Origin: Topomyia yanbarensis
Lineage: Eukaryota; Arthropoda; Insecta; Diptera; Culicidae
Direction: 5' to 3'
Assembly (NCBI RefSeq): GCF_030247195.1
Contig: NC_080670.1
Coordinates: 39,541,524 to 39,605,523 of the forward strand
DNA length: 64,000 nucleotides
The notes under the pieces were generated by a model. It was given only the letters and a program-made list of their open reading frames with translations. It was not told the DNA's origin and ran no database searches. The translations under genes were made by a program, and so were the position numbers. Positions within the stretch are counted from its first letter, which is position 1, and the number at the start of each line of letters is the position of its first letter. This document shows positions 22,493 through 34,899 of the stretch, piece after piece.

Positions 22493-24300
22493 TATAAAAC
22501 TCGTGACCAAAGCGCCATCTTTTCATATTAAAAACAATGTGCTGTCCTGCCTACCGTCGCACAGGATTATTGTAATTTTCAGCACAACGGGAAATAATTA
22601 CACTGAAATTTTCACGCCATTTTCCCTGCTAAAATTATTAAACTGGGCCCGTATATTGCCATGCCATCTATTAACAAGAAAGGAAAAAGGCAAGGGAGGA
22701 ATTGCATACTAAAACTAAACTACATCTAAAAGCTGGTCAAATTCTAGATGTAAGTCCTGTAACACTAAAGTGTTAACCGTCGCATCGTACAAATTTTCAA
22801 ACTTCGTCCCACCGAGCCGTAGAACACAGCTAATAAATTTAATGGCAGAACACGCGCGGGAACTTAATCACAACTACCCCTGCTACAGTGCTCAATCATC
22901 GAACCGACAGGCGCATCCATGTACCTACCACGTAATTAAAGTCGCCAGCCACACGACCAGCTGGATTCCTAAACCAAGAGTCAAGCTCCGGTCCGATTGA
23001 TTAACAGCTGGATTAGTGTGTACACATAATAATCACTGTTGCCGCAAAATGTGCACTTTCTATAGGAAACAATCCACGACATGAGCTTTGAATGAGCAAA
23101 TCTTCAAGGCACGTGTGTTTGTTCTCATTCGTCACACAGATGGTGATTTATCGAACCGCGTGTATCGGACCAGAACCCAATACAGAATGACGATTTTCGC
23201 AACACCCCTTACTAACGGTTTTGTTGTATAATCAGTCAACTTTGTAAGAGGTGACCCAAATATCCCGGTGAGGTGGAGTGTAATGCAAACAGGACATAAT
23301 AAAATTAATTGGAACATAAATAACATACGAAGCAAAAAAAAACAATCACCACAGTCAGCTGAGACTGGTCAAGTTCTGTAACCCGCAACTTCCTCAAACC
23401 TCAAACAACTTGATCGAAGAAAAGTCAAAGTTGCACTTGTTGGAACAGTTCAAGGCCTGCCGACATACCGACACACAACCAGCCGGCCGCAGTACCAAAC
23501 CGAAAGAGAGGGCACACAGTTCCTGCAATGCGCCTGCTGTGCCCTGTTATTGGCGCATCGAATTGATACAATAGCCACTGGGGGTCACTTTATTCGATGG
23601 CAATTTATTGGTTGCGGTCCCTGGACCGATTTGCACCTCGCGGTTTGCCAGAGCGAGCTGTGTGAGCTGATTCGTTCGCTGGCTGGCTGGAGAAGCGAGC
23701 ATGAAATTAACTTAAATTGGCACTTCTCGATTGTCGCGGTCCGGTGTCTTCCCGTCCCCTCTGTCGGTCTGTGCGAAGGAGGAGACGGTCAGCAGGAAGT
23801 GGACGGTGATATATAGAGTTCAAGATCGTGTTTATCGGTGAAACTGATCGAAAAGATTGCGGGCAATGGACTGGCTGATGTTGGTTTAAGTGAGTGGTTT
23901 CAACTCGAGTTAACATTCTTCGAGGGGCGATTTCAATTTGTAATGTGAATAGGTACATCCTACAGTAATCGAGGACAGAGGAGAGTTGGCTTTGGTACTT
24001 TGTGCACAGTCTTTCGTTTCGGATTGGCTGTACAATGATGTAGAAATGTTAGGAGAATTGTGGGTAAGACGTAAATTCTAGCAGTCAAACGTGGAGATTG
24101 TGACTGATGATTGGAACTGATTGTATAGCTCTCTTTATGACGAGAGCAAAAACGATATTAGAAAATACATCATTTACTTCAACTCTAAATCGGACCCCAG
24201 AACGTTATTTTTTACCTCGAATTGAACATATATATTAAGAAGAACCACAATCTATTCAAAACATCCATTAGAAAGAGTAAATTGTAATATTTTGTGTTGT
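22493..24300. other. Unique-looking sequence without a gene
   Basis: GC-richer than its surroundings at 22770-23000 and 23440-23830, with no repeat partner in the window. A TATA-like GATATATAGAG near 23810 is the only promoter-like word seen. Frames here have no recognisable domains. Confidence 0.3.
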
Positions 24301-24309
24301 GATCATCAT

Positions 24310-24566
24310 TTCCGAAACATGTCCGTCTTACCCCCATCATATGTCCGTTTCACCCGCAGTCTGGAAAAAGTGCAAATATTTCATCGTTTCCTAATTCTTT
24401 AAAAAATGGTACCTATTGATTTTTGTAACATAATCCCTCTGGACACTCGAAAGCCAACATATGGAGCTACAACATAGGGTATTACATGTTGACATAAAAT
24501 GCTCTTACTATGTTATATTTCAGTATTTCCTTAATATGTCCGTCTTACCCCCAGTTCCCCTATATA
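24310..24566. repeat. Direct copies of TGTCCGTCTTACCCCC
   Basis: TGTCCGTCTTACCCCCA occurs near 24321 and again near 24537, the second followed by GTTCCCCTATA. The word resembles the terminus of TA-flanked MITEs; a matching opposite end was not found. Confidence 0.45.
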
Positions 24567-25745
24567 ATTTTAGCTCCAGCGGAATTTTCCATGCTGACAA
24601 TCGGTTGAATCGAGATTAGTTGTCAAATCCAGTATGGGTTTCATCCGATTCGATAAAATACTGAGCAATTAATTTTAGGAGCTGCAGCTCTCGTCTCTTT
24701 GTTCGATATGAGGTGCATTTATTAAAAAAAATGTGGATCAGTTGTCACCTATATCCAGCTTTATCATGTGAGCAATGTGGTCTGGCATTTACTGAACAAA
24801 CGAAAATATTTATTTGAAAATCATCTTTGAGATAAGCGATAACAGAATCGAGACTAAAAGATCTTTCACCGCATACTATCGTATTTAATGGGACAAATGA
24901 GTACAAATGAGACTTCTTGTCGGCTTCCGCGACGTAGTTCGTGTTGTGAAAATGTGTTAGTTCGTACCTGGGACGGGACGTGCAAAGTGAAAAAAGTAAA
25001 TGTCACCGCGAACCGGCAATGGCCTGTCATTGCGAACCGAACCTTTCTTGACAATTTTCATTTTCTTGAAGTGGACAGTGTCTGGGTAGTATCGTTATAT
25101 CCTAGGTGTTTTTAGAAAATATATTTGACATGTTGCTTAGATGCAGGTACATGCATAGAAACAAATATGCCAAATGCAACGACGGCATGTGCAATTTTAT
25201 TATTCTTCTCAGCAGTTATGGTTAATGTCGTTTTACACAGCTCAGACAAACGATAACAAAATTCATGTCATGGTCAAGCTCTTTTATTTTCGACACAAAT
25301 CTGTACCTTATCGGCAGAAATCTATGCCGCATCGGCACAACACTATCATCGACATTTGCTTGAAATTATTTTGCAAGCGTATTTTTTCTTGCTAAATAAC
25401 ATCAATATCGGGAGGGAAAAAGAAGACCGTCTTCGCATGTCCCGTCCCAGGTTCATACTGTTCCATCTTTTTTGTTCCTGGCCCATGCCACTTTCTATGC
25501 TGTGTACCCATGCAAATTATAATAAGACATGTCAATTCTGTCAACATTCACACTACGGAAAATCCTACACAGAATCTACTAAGAAAAATACATCAATTGC
25601 GAAAATAATCGACACACAACAGTCGCGGTTGAAATCATCGAATAAAAAAGAAAGTATTGTAAAAATTTAGTGCCTAAGCCAGATTTTATAATGCTTGCCT
25701 TTCTCATAATTTATCAAAGTTATAAAAAAGAAGCAATAATCTAAA
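24567..25745. other. No recognised feature
   Basis: Short frames only, none with a recognisable motif. Confidence 0.3.
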
Positions 25746-25747
25746 TA

Positions 25748-25882
25748 CAGTAGAATTCCGTTTTTGGCAACAATTTTTTTTTTCAGTTGCCAAAACCGGA
25801 ACTGTGCCAAAACTGGAACCTTGTTTTTAAAGTTTAGATTTTCAATTTACGATTTCCAAAATGTTTCAAGGATTTTTAATCA
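25748..25882 (+). mobile_element. pogo/Tc1-like repeat interrupted by a DD37E transposon
   Basis: Begins TA-CAGTAGAATTCCG and matches 16680-16807 in reverse. Subterminal words TTGCCAAAACCGGAA and TGCCAAAACTGGAA resemble repeated binding sites. The DD37E element starts at 25885 after the TA at 25883-25884. Confidence 0.65.
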
Positions 25883-25884
25883 TA

Positions 25885-26690
25885 AAGGGCGAACACGAAA
25901 TTATTGCGACGCATTCAACAGGGCAAAACTTTTTTACCATTGGGTAAAAATCAACCAAATTTTGCACACTTTCTCATTGATGTGTATTGTTTACATGCTG
26001 TCAAACTCGAAGTCGTGTTTTTCGATTCAACGAAAATGGAGGTGAACCAACGCGAGTCGAGAGAACAAATTCTTTCCAAACACCTGGAATTTCCTGACCT
26101 GTCGCACCGGCAGTTGGGAAAAATGTTGAACATTCACCATTCAACCGTCTCCAGAGTGTTGAAGCGGTTCCAGGAGCGGTTGACGTTGGACCACGGCAAA
26201 GGAGCTGGAAGAAAACCGGGACCGGAGAACAAAAAGACGGAGGGAAAGGTGAAACGGATGATTTAAGCAAATCCCAACGTCTCAAGCCGTGATTTGGCTA
26301 AAAAGATCGGCATGTCGCAGAGCTACGTCCAGAATGCAAAGAAGAGAGCTGGACTACATACATACAAGGTACAGAACTTCCCAAACCGCGATGAGTGGCA
26401 ACAATCGACGGCTAAAACTCGGGCACGGAAGCTCTACAAGAGAATGCTGACAAAATATGGCTGCTGTGTGATGGACGACGAAACGTATATAACAACCGAT
26501 TTTAAGCAAATTCCGGGGTTGGAGTTTTTCACCGGCAAGAGCAAGTTCTATGTGGACGACAAATTTAAGAAGAAGAAAATGTCGAAGTTCGCCTCCAAAT
26601 ATCTCATTTGGCAGGACATCTGCTCTTGCGGACTGGGGAGTGAGCCTTTCGTGACAAAGGGCACAGGGAATGACGAATTTCGGTAGCTGT
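25885..26690 (+). pseudogene. ITmD37E-like transposase, 5' two thirds, broken
   Basis: The element starts AAGGGCGAACACGAAATTAT after TA, identical in layout to the copy at 51539-52823. Translation starts at ATG 26036 (MEVNQRESREQ). A helix-turn-helix follows (SHRQLGKMLNIHHSTVSRVL) and, after a nonsense TAA at 26264 that replaces a lysine codon, a second one (RDLAKKIGMSQSYVQ). The first catalytic aspartates, MDDETY, are near 26473. The frame ends at 26686 and homology is lost near 26660-26690, so the second Asp, the Glu and the 3' terminal repeat are missing. It cannot be active. Confidence 0.85.
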
Positions 26691-27480
26691 TCATGTATGT
26701 GCATCACACAACCAAACACTTTTCCAGAATGTGTCAACCTCGGCTCTATTCGTATATAGGATAATTCGATCGATTTCTATAATAGTATTAGAATCGGGTC
26801 AAATCAACTGGCGGATTTCTGCCCGAGTTCAGGCTGGAATCTACCCAAATATTGGCAGAAACCAGCCGGAACTACGGATTTGTTTGCTAGGTGTTTTGGA
26901 TAGTGAAACAAAGATTTTCGGTAGTTCACGGATCCGGACCAATTCCCAAATCCGGACCACCGGGATCCGTATCCGCTTGCCAGTTCCGGACCTGAACCAG
27001 GCCCAGACTTGGTGCTTAGATCCAGACAAATGTCTGGATCCAGACCCTCGGTTCGGACACGTGGATCCAAATCGTAGGTCTTGCTTCCCGTACATGACGA
27101 GAAGGACTGTTCATATTTTGTGCAGTCGCTACCTCGCTGTTGATGTCCGTGATAGAAAAGAAATTTCAATTTAATACCGATCGAAATCCGCCACCCATAT
27201 TCCGAGTCGGTGCTGTGCTTTGAAGCTAGCCGAGTGTGAGCCGATCTTCAAATACGGAATGTGTCGTGTAGAGAAAATTGAAACTCGTTTTTATCCACAT
27301 TGTGTTCGCTTCGCTTGATGGGCAATACAATGACAAGCGAAGTGCTACACACTTCCAGACAAGCCGACGCGTTAATATTTATTGTATGAGAATTGATGAA
27401 ACATACACTTACGACGCAGAGAAGATTTGAATGTGTTGGTATTGCCGTTTAAGGATTTTTTTGTTGGGACCGTTTTAGTA
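26691..27480. other. No gene; low-complexity GGATCC/CCAGAC words
   Basis: Between about 26925 and 27075 words such as GATCCGGACC and GATCCAGAC recur irregularly, leaving open frames on both strands. This looks like a decayed short-period repeat rather than coding sequence. Confidence 0.35.
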
Positions 27481-28770
27481 TCTTGCTATTAAAGCATTCT
27501 ATTCTTATTGCCGTACGTAGGTATTACAGCCGAGTGTTGGGTGTATGGATCCTTTTTCAGTTTGTTTCAGTTTTTCTCTCTGCTTTTTAAGATATTTTTC
27601 CCATATTTGTCAATTATTTCAATTTGGATAGTTGTGGTATTTATGCAACTTCTAATTCGATCTAACTTCGTTAGTTTTGCCACTTTTGCAATTTGTGTTA
27701 ACTTTTGTTGGTTTTTTTAAATGCTATTCTTGCTATTACACATTATTTCGATATTTCTGATAGCTTGTTATTTTTGCTATTTTGCTATTGTTTTCTCAAG
27801 ATTTATTGTACTAATTTCACTGTTATTAGAATTTTAACTATTTATCATATTTTTTATAATTTTTACTTTTTTTACTATTAGTATTTTTAGTATCTTTATT
27901 TTTTTTTACAATTTTCAGTATGTTGATAAGGATACTCTTTTTCTTATTTTTGATTTTTTATGATTCTTTGTTTTTTATACTTTATTATTTGACCTTCCCA
28001 AGCAAGCAGTAAGCATTATAACGCAGCCTTATATCTGCTTTAGATCGGCATATATGGCACACTGTAGGAGCTGTTAAGCATTACATGCTATTTTAATGCC
28101 GATATAATACCAAAAGTAGGCCAAATCATAGACAATTACCGTGTACAGCTTAACAGTCCGTATTCGGCATTACTATGGCTATTATAGCACACCAATATAG
28201 AACTGTTAAAATTGAAAGTCTATTATCCGTGCTCTCTTCGCAAGTTATATGTTCCTATTTCTTGTTATATTTGCTATTTTGGTTAATATTTCAGACCACT
28301 TGTACATTTTATATTTTTATTTTTGGGTTTGTCTATTTTTATCATATTCAAAATTTGTGATAATTTCGCCATTTTGATATTTTCACTAGGACACTAACTA
28401 TGTTTGTTTTTGTGCTTTGTTGTATGTGCTTTTTGTATTTTTCGCCGAACAAATTTTTTTTTAATTTCTGCTCTTTCTGCATTTTTAGCTATCGGCTATT
28501 TTGATGAAAATACTATTTATTGTGGATTTTATGTACTTTCACTTATTTTGGCTGTTTTATATATTCTACTATTTTAGTAATTTTGTTTATTTTAGTTTTC
28601 ACCACTTTTTCAATTTACGTTACGACTGTCGTTGCCATTATTATCAATGTTTTATCTACTTCTTGGCGTTTTACGACTCATTTTTTTTTTGGTTCTTTGC
28701 TCCCGACAATTCTACACACAAACTCATGATCTGCAACTATAGCCGAGGGTGGTAATTATTTTATCACTAC
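27481..28770 (+). repeat. T-rich strand-asymmetric region
   Basis: The plus strand is dominated by T with recurring TTTTTGCTATTTT and TTTTATTTT words and very few A runs. It gives spurious aromatic-rich frames. A probable MITE interrupts it (27996-28215). Confidence 0.6.
27996..28215. mobile_element. Probable MITE inside the T-rich region
   Basis: Base composition changes abruptly at about 27996 (CCCAAGCAAGCAGTAAGC) and returns at about 28215. The start resembles the CCCAAGTAACAA end of the insert at 7028. Words GCCGATATAAT and TCGGCATATAT pair internally. Ends are approximate. Confidence 0.4.
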
Positions 28771-28899
28771 AGATGATTCTCATTTATTGATAGATTTCCA
28801 ACCCATTACTGAACGATTTACACAATAACGATCATAAAAGGTTAGAATTAAAACCTGTGGCTCTCTGCGTTGAGTATTTTCGGAGTGGGGCTCACAAAC

Positions 28900-30515
28900 A
28901 AATGACGGATATCGATGTCTGAGTTCATCTTAAAATCAATGATTATGCTCCGGTTGAGAAAAATGCTCTATATCGAATTCTAAATACTTTCGGAATTAGG
29001 TTGAAGAGGAGATTATGTAAATCTCCCCCATTTTCAAATACAAGATGGCAGGAAAAGTGAGCAAAGTTTTCCATAACCCAATTAATATAGATATTTTTGT
29101 AAAGGATAGGACAAGTAGATTATGAAAATCAGCGCATGATACTAATTTCAAATCCAAGACTGGGGCTTCCAGTTAAGAAAAACTTCACAGTCCCATCAAT
29201 ATGGATGGCATCGTAATAGGGATGGCGACTACATGACGCAAATCGATGTCTGACGCCATTTCAAAATCAAAGATGGCAACTTTCGATTAATCAAAATTCT
29301 CTGTAACCCTAATAATATGGGTTCACGAGAAATGGTGGATAGGGGAAGATGGGGTAAAATGCACCGCTTGCTTATATCGAAAATTGCTGAACATTTCCAG
29401 AAAATGGTAACATCATCCGGAAGTCCGCCATAGTGAACATACACTGTCATAGTTTGATAACCGTATATTAAAAGCAGTCCCAGAAATAAACAAAAAAGCC
29501 CTCTTCTTTTATCCAGCTGATATTCTAATCGAAAACAGAAAGAGTGGTTCTGAAAACCTAATAATTGCACAACCTAAGACGATTTAATGGTACACTTTTG
29601 TGAAGTCCCGACAGAAAACAAAACTGCTTGTTCGTTCACCGAGCATTCCGCCTCGTTGTTAGCGTGCATTTAACTCCCGTAAATTTGAAATTTTTCGTGT
29701 TTTTGAAAAATTTGCAAAGTGTTTTGATTACAAAAATACAAAAAAATACTCTAAAACACAATCAAGATGGAGGCTTCCGGTTGACAGAAATTACCTATAA
29801 ACACATAAATATAGGTATATTTGGAATGAGCTTGACGAGTAGGTTATATAAATCGATATGTATAATGACATTTTAGAATGCAGGATGGCAGCTTACCTAT
29901 TAAGAAAAATCTTTATAGCCCTACCTACATCGGATTTATTCTGAATGGAGATGACGAGTAGATGACGCAAATCTATTTCTTAAGCCATTTCTAAATCTAC
30001 ACCATGGCCGTTATAATATCGGTTAAGCGAAAGTCTCAATAATCCTAACAAATAAGGGTATTTTTGGAATAATGTTGACAAGTAGATAAAGGAAATCAAT
30101 GAAGAACGATATAATAGAACTCAAGATGGTGGCTTTCGCGTAAAGAAAATGCTACATACCCTCAAAATGAGTAAATGACGAAAATCGATGTCTAATGTCA
30201 TTTTAAAAACCCAAGATGGCGCCTTCCGATTATACTCCAGTTAATATGGGTACTTGTATGTCTAGTGTAATTTTAAACTCCAAGATGGCAAGTTTCGGTT
30301 GAGGGAAAATCATGAAACCCATTCCAGACGATCTTTTTACGGAATGGGGTTTGCAAGTAGATGACGGAAATTGATGTGTGGCGCCACATTCAAACACTTG
30401 ATGGCGGCTTTCGGTTAAGGCAAAAAGTCTATAACCCTATCAATGTAGATATTTTTTCAAACGCAATTGACGAGTAGGTTAAATACGAAAATCGATGTAG
30501 GACGCCATTTGAACA
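28900..30515 (+). repeat. Decayed tandem array, about 118 bp monomer
   Basis: A block of the form GTAGATGACG..ATCGATGTCT, CCATTTTAAAA, AAGATGGCGGCTTTCGGTTAAG, ATAACCCTA.TAATATGGGT recurs at least ten times. GATGGC anchors fall near 29044, 29160, 29273, 29766, 29884, 30003, 30125, 30217, 30284 and 30402. Typical spacing is 113-122 bases; two short spacings indicate deletions. The array is interrupted at about 29342-29745. Confidence 0.8.
29341..29745. mobile_element. Insertion interrupting the 118 bp array
   Basis: Non-array sequence beginning GGGGAAGATGGGGTAAAATG, a typical mosquito MITE-type terminus after TA. The right end is not clearly an inverted copy, so the element may be truncated. 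Confidence 0.45.
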
Positions 30516-33410
30516 AAATTGAGATTTATCCTTTTTGATCGGATTTCTGTATGCCGCAGACTCGGGTGATTCGCATTTGATAAAAATGCCAAAACATTCC
30601 GATTCCTGCCGCAGAAAACCATTCACATCATGCTAATTTTATTGCATGAGAACAAACAAAAAACTTTCCAATATGTCGTCAAATAATTTATAAATTTTCA
30701 AATGCACCAACTACCAAAAATCGTACAATGTTCTGCTTCAATGTTGAATACGTCAAAATTACATGACTGAAACATTCGAATAGCAAAATGAGCAACTAAA
30801 TAACCAATTTAACTAAATAACCAACCACGCGATATCTCTTCTCCGGAGCGACCTTCACCCCGCAACAACTCGCAAAAGTTCATTGTCCAATTCTGGCCAC
30901 CCACCATCCATCAGTTAATTCAAACCTATTTTGAGCCGGCGGAACGATGTTTGCCCCAAACACGCATATATTATGTCGGCACGGAACGGGTCGCCAGGTT
31001 TCGCTCTTTACCACACCCAATAGTCACATGGGTCCTGGTCGTATTTAATTGACGTAATTAGCCAGCTATTACAATGGAGGGGTAGAATTCGTTCCGCTTA
31101 ACACCGGGCAAGTAAGTATTCACCCGGCGGTGGCACGCCTTCCCTTATCGGTCCCAATTTGGTGCCTGATGAGTTTTAGAATCGTAAAGTGATACCTGCT
31201 GAACTGGACTGAACGCGGTAAACTGGGAATGTCTGGAAAGATAATGGTTGTGCCGGAGGTGTTATTACCCGGGACAAGCTGTGTCACAGAAATACACATA
31301 AATAAGGATATTTTTAACGGTACACATTCAGTAGGAAATAGTCAACAGCTATAGTAATACAAATCGAACAGAGGTATGATAAGAAATTTTAAATCGAAAT
31401 TGATCAGTTTTCTCTGGGTCTTTAGGTTATGTCTAGTGAACAGGGTCAGATTTTTCTGTGAACAATAACAGATTTTTCTGTAAAATCACAGATTGTTTAA
31501 CTTTTTTGGAAACATGTTTCTCCACGCAGGTAACATGATTTTTGATTTTTTTTTTAATTTCGCAGATTTTTTAAATATATTTAAATATTTACAAAAATTT
31601 TTGTTTAGTCTTTTTTCTATTTTAATCGTTATAAATGATGAAAAAATGTTTGATCAGAACTCAGATTTCAGCATAACAGCGTGTAAATTAAGTTTTGTAT
31701 GGGATTGTGAGTACGACATAGCTCAAAATAACACAAAAGTCTTGCAATTACAGTGATTCAAAGCTTCAAACTTAATAACCTAACGAATTCCCAATAAAAT
31801 ACATGTCCAATCCGACTTGATACAAATGTTGTGTTCAAATTTCAAATTGAACGTTTTTAAGAAGCTACTAGGTGGTTCAGTCTCAAAGTAAGAATGAAGT
31901 GAATGGTACTCTTGGGTGTCATTAAACGATAAGATAAGATTGATATTTTTGGCAAACTACAACGTATTGCAAGCTACACGTATTGTTTCATACACAGAAA
32001 CCTACACGGCTCTCCAACATATCACGTGAGGAAATCTCGATTCGTTCAGGGAAAAATCAGCGCAAGTAGTCGAGCTTCACTACATGTCTCGGCCCACCAT
32101 AATCATCAATAATGACGCTTTGACATTTGCACAGTTTATGTCACTTCACTCATTGCACTGCACTATGCACTCAGGAAGCTGTGGCGCGACAGCAAACAAC
32201 GCAACCAATCGCACTAATTAGCGCAGAACGGCTCTATTGCATCAGGTTTATGATCGAAAACCGCAAACCACAGCGACATAATTCATTGATTAACTCGCTT
32301 TTCACGGCTTCCTCATTCTTGCACCGGCAAACATTTCACACTGCGGGCTCAGCTACCGGTGTTTGTAAACATTCGCGGATCTGTCGTAACTAGGTGCCTC
32401 TAGCTAGGGTTCACCGAATTGACACTCGTGCTATTTCTTCCACTGTATACATAGTTCTTTAGGCTGTCCCGATAAAACTATCGATCTACACTCTCAACGA
32501 TTGTTATCCCTATCGGTTGATACATTTCACGACTTCCGGATCGCTTCTACCCGATGACCGACTTACCGCAAAACTACGAATCGATTAATCTCGAAGGTCA
32601 ACCACGGACGCGCATTCTTACCCTGCGAGTCCCACTCCGGTACTGCGAGAGCGCCAAGTTCTTGGCTGAAGCCTTAGCAAAAATGACTGATTGTCCATTC
32701 GAGCGCTTTCATCGCGTCATCGTTCAGTCAGGCCAACTTCACAACAAAGTGCGCGCGGCAAATGATATTATACTTAGTTAGATAGCAGGTACTTGGGCCC
32801 AATCTAGCGCTGCCGTTTGCCGTTCGTCCTCGCACTCTCGTGATACCATCGTGCTAGCGGCGGCATCGGCGGCGCTCTATCGCCAAAACTCACGTCGTCC
32901 GCGGACACGCTCAGCTGACCCGCGCTACCGTACCGTTCGTCCGCTCGGGCAGGGGAGCTGTGCGTCATTGCATCAGTGTGGAGTTTCGAGGGGGCTCTCG
33001 ATGGTTTGTTTAAAAAAGATTGAAAAATGAATGAACCTCACTTTTTGGATAGTTCAAAGGCTTTGGGTGTGAATCGCACTGCAGTTCTAACATTTTGTAA
33101 ACAGCCCTGCTGAGCTGTCATTTTGTATGATTCGCGTCACCCGCAAAGGGCTTCTGATCAAAACCTTCGATCTCTTCCAGCACTGACCACTATATCAAAT
33201 TAACACAAGAATTTTAAAAGTCAAGTAGATTTCCCCTAATTTTTCCAACTAGAATAAACCATAAGAAAATTTGTCGGTTCTAGAAGTTTTTTGCCATATT
33301 CTCTTAACAACAAGAAAACATCATCGTCACACCGCAACGCAAAACAACCCCTATTGACAGATAATCACAAAGAAATGCTTTCGCTTTCGTCTATTATCGG
33401 GATATGTATA
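30516..33410. other. Unique-looking sequence; no gene recognised
   Basis: Two GC-richer islands stand out: 30820-31270 and 32030-33120. The first includes TTTAATTGACGTAATTAGC, two homeodomain-type core words. The second contains a 75-codon frame at 32554-32781 (MTDLPQNYESINLEG...) with no family features I know. Bases 31390-31790 are AT-rich. Either island could be a conserved regulatory element; only comparison with related genomes can tell. Confidence 0.3.
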
Positions 33411-33419
33411 CTCAGCAAC

Positions 33420-33510
33420 TAACGGTTCATCCGGCGTCATCCCTCAAAGTGTATTTTGAAAGTTGGATTTAATGCCATAATCTTATGTTACTCGAGAAAT
33501 AAACCATGAG
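33420..33510 (+). repeat. Dispersed repeat family, diverged copy
   Basis: Loose match to 12650-12740: CTAACGGTTCATCCGGC, then TTTTGAAAGTTGG, then ATAATCTTATGTTACTCGAG in the same order and spacing. Confidence 0.5.
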
Positions 33511-34325
33511 AGTCTCTTAGTTAGATATGTTTGCATAAGTGCTCTAAATAGGATCTCACACCGCTAAGCAAAAATTTGACGTGCTGCCTACATCACAATC
33601 CACGGACCCCCAGAACCATTGTTTCCAATGAAAACAGCACCGCCCGACCCAAAGCGATGGCAATTTTGATTCCACTTGGCCGTGCATTCACTAGGAGGCT
33701 ATTGTTGCAAATAAAAAAAAATGTTATATCGAATTATAAACGATTGCGCCAATTATGGCTAATACGAAGCAACATCAGCCACCTAACAATCAACGCCGGC
33801 AAGCAAAGTGACATTCAACGCGTGACGAATATGTGTGCCTCCTTCATATTTGTACATTTTGATAACGAAAAATAGTACGAAGCAAACAACAACACTAGCG
33901 AAAACACATGTTTAAACCGCCCGGCTTCCGAGTGAAACAGCTGCTCGAAGTTTTTTATTCAAAATTGACTTACATTGTTGTTTCGGAAAGTGGAAGAGAG
34001 CGGAGGCAGTGTGCGTGATACATTCATGCAGAAGACCATTGCGTTTCGGATAGGGTTGCCCACTTTGGCTTGATCCGTTTAAAACAGATGTTGCTTTTCG
34101 ATTAATAAATATTTGTTTTTTCTTCTTTTTGTTAATTATATGTATAAACGATTTTCAGATATTAATCGTAATTATCTATTGCCGAAAATTAACAAAATTA
34201 ACATCTAATAACGTTCCGCATAAATGGGACATGACATACACCACGTAGCATTTTTGGGGATTTTCGAAACCCCCTCCCAATCACCGTACCGTCGTAGCAT
34301 TTCGATCACAGTGCACGGCAGGTAA

Positions 34326-34583
34326 GGGATCATTCATAAATAACGTAACGCGAAAATTGCCCAAAAATTACTCCCCCTCCCCCCATGTAACAAATTATCA
34401 GAATTTTCTTTATCCCCCCTCCCCTATTACGTAACAAATTCTTCGAAAATATTTTTTTTTTGTTCAGTAAAAACATGTTACGTAAAGATCTAGCCTACTT
34501 CCCCTACCCCATATGTCACAATATGTCACAACTTCTTGCACGCCTCCCCCTCTAAACGCGTTACGTAATTTATGAATGGTCCC
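34326..34583. mobile_element. Harbinger-like MITE, 258 bp
   Basis: 27-base terminal inverted repeats, GGGATCATTCATAAATAACG at the left and (reverse complement) GGGACCATTCATAAATTACG at the right, match at 25 of 27 positions. Flanking TAA at 34323-34325 and 34584-34586 is a TWA duplication. Same family type as 13749-14045. Confidence 0.85.
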
Positions 34584-34599
34584 TAATGAAAAAAGAAAA

Positions 34600-34720
34600 C
34601 TCTTTTATTTACTTTACATCTGTGATTTGTGAGTAACGGTTTGTCCGGATTTTCCATTCAAAGTGAATTTTGACAGTTGGCTTATACGCCGTAACCATAT
34701 GTTTGTCAAGGAATCAGCCT
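34600..34720 (+). repeat. Dispersed repeat family, copy 2
   Basis: Shares CATCTGTGATT..TGAGTAACGG, GGTTTGTCCGGA, TTTTGACAGTTGGCTTA and CATATGTTTGTC with the palindrome at 12538-12740. Its inner part matches the left arm of that palindrome, showing the two arms there come from two inverted copies of one repeat. Confidence 0.7.
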
Positions 34721-34899
34721 TTTTAGGGTAAAAACATTCTGTCGATAGGCACAGGAAAACAAGCAAGAGCGAGGACGACTTACAGGTGCTTTTCCGATTC
34801 AGCGTCGTGGGACGGTGGCAGGTGAGTCCAATTATATTCTTCTCCTTTCAGGTGTGTATGAACTTCGGACTAACGATGATGACCGGCGCAGCCACTGAG

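Noticed and set aside
26804..27174. Overlapping frames on both strands near 27 kb
   Set aside because: Both arise from recurring GGATCC/CCAGAC words, not from protein-like sequence.
27508..28755. Phe/Tyr-rich membrane-protein-like frames
   Set aside because: T-rich DNA gives TTT and TAT codons by composition; frames are short and overlapping.
32554..32781. 75-codon frame as a small gene
   Set aside because: Reasonable start and codon mix, but no recognisable domain, promoter or splice context; kept only as a note in the surrounding region.
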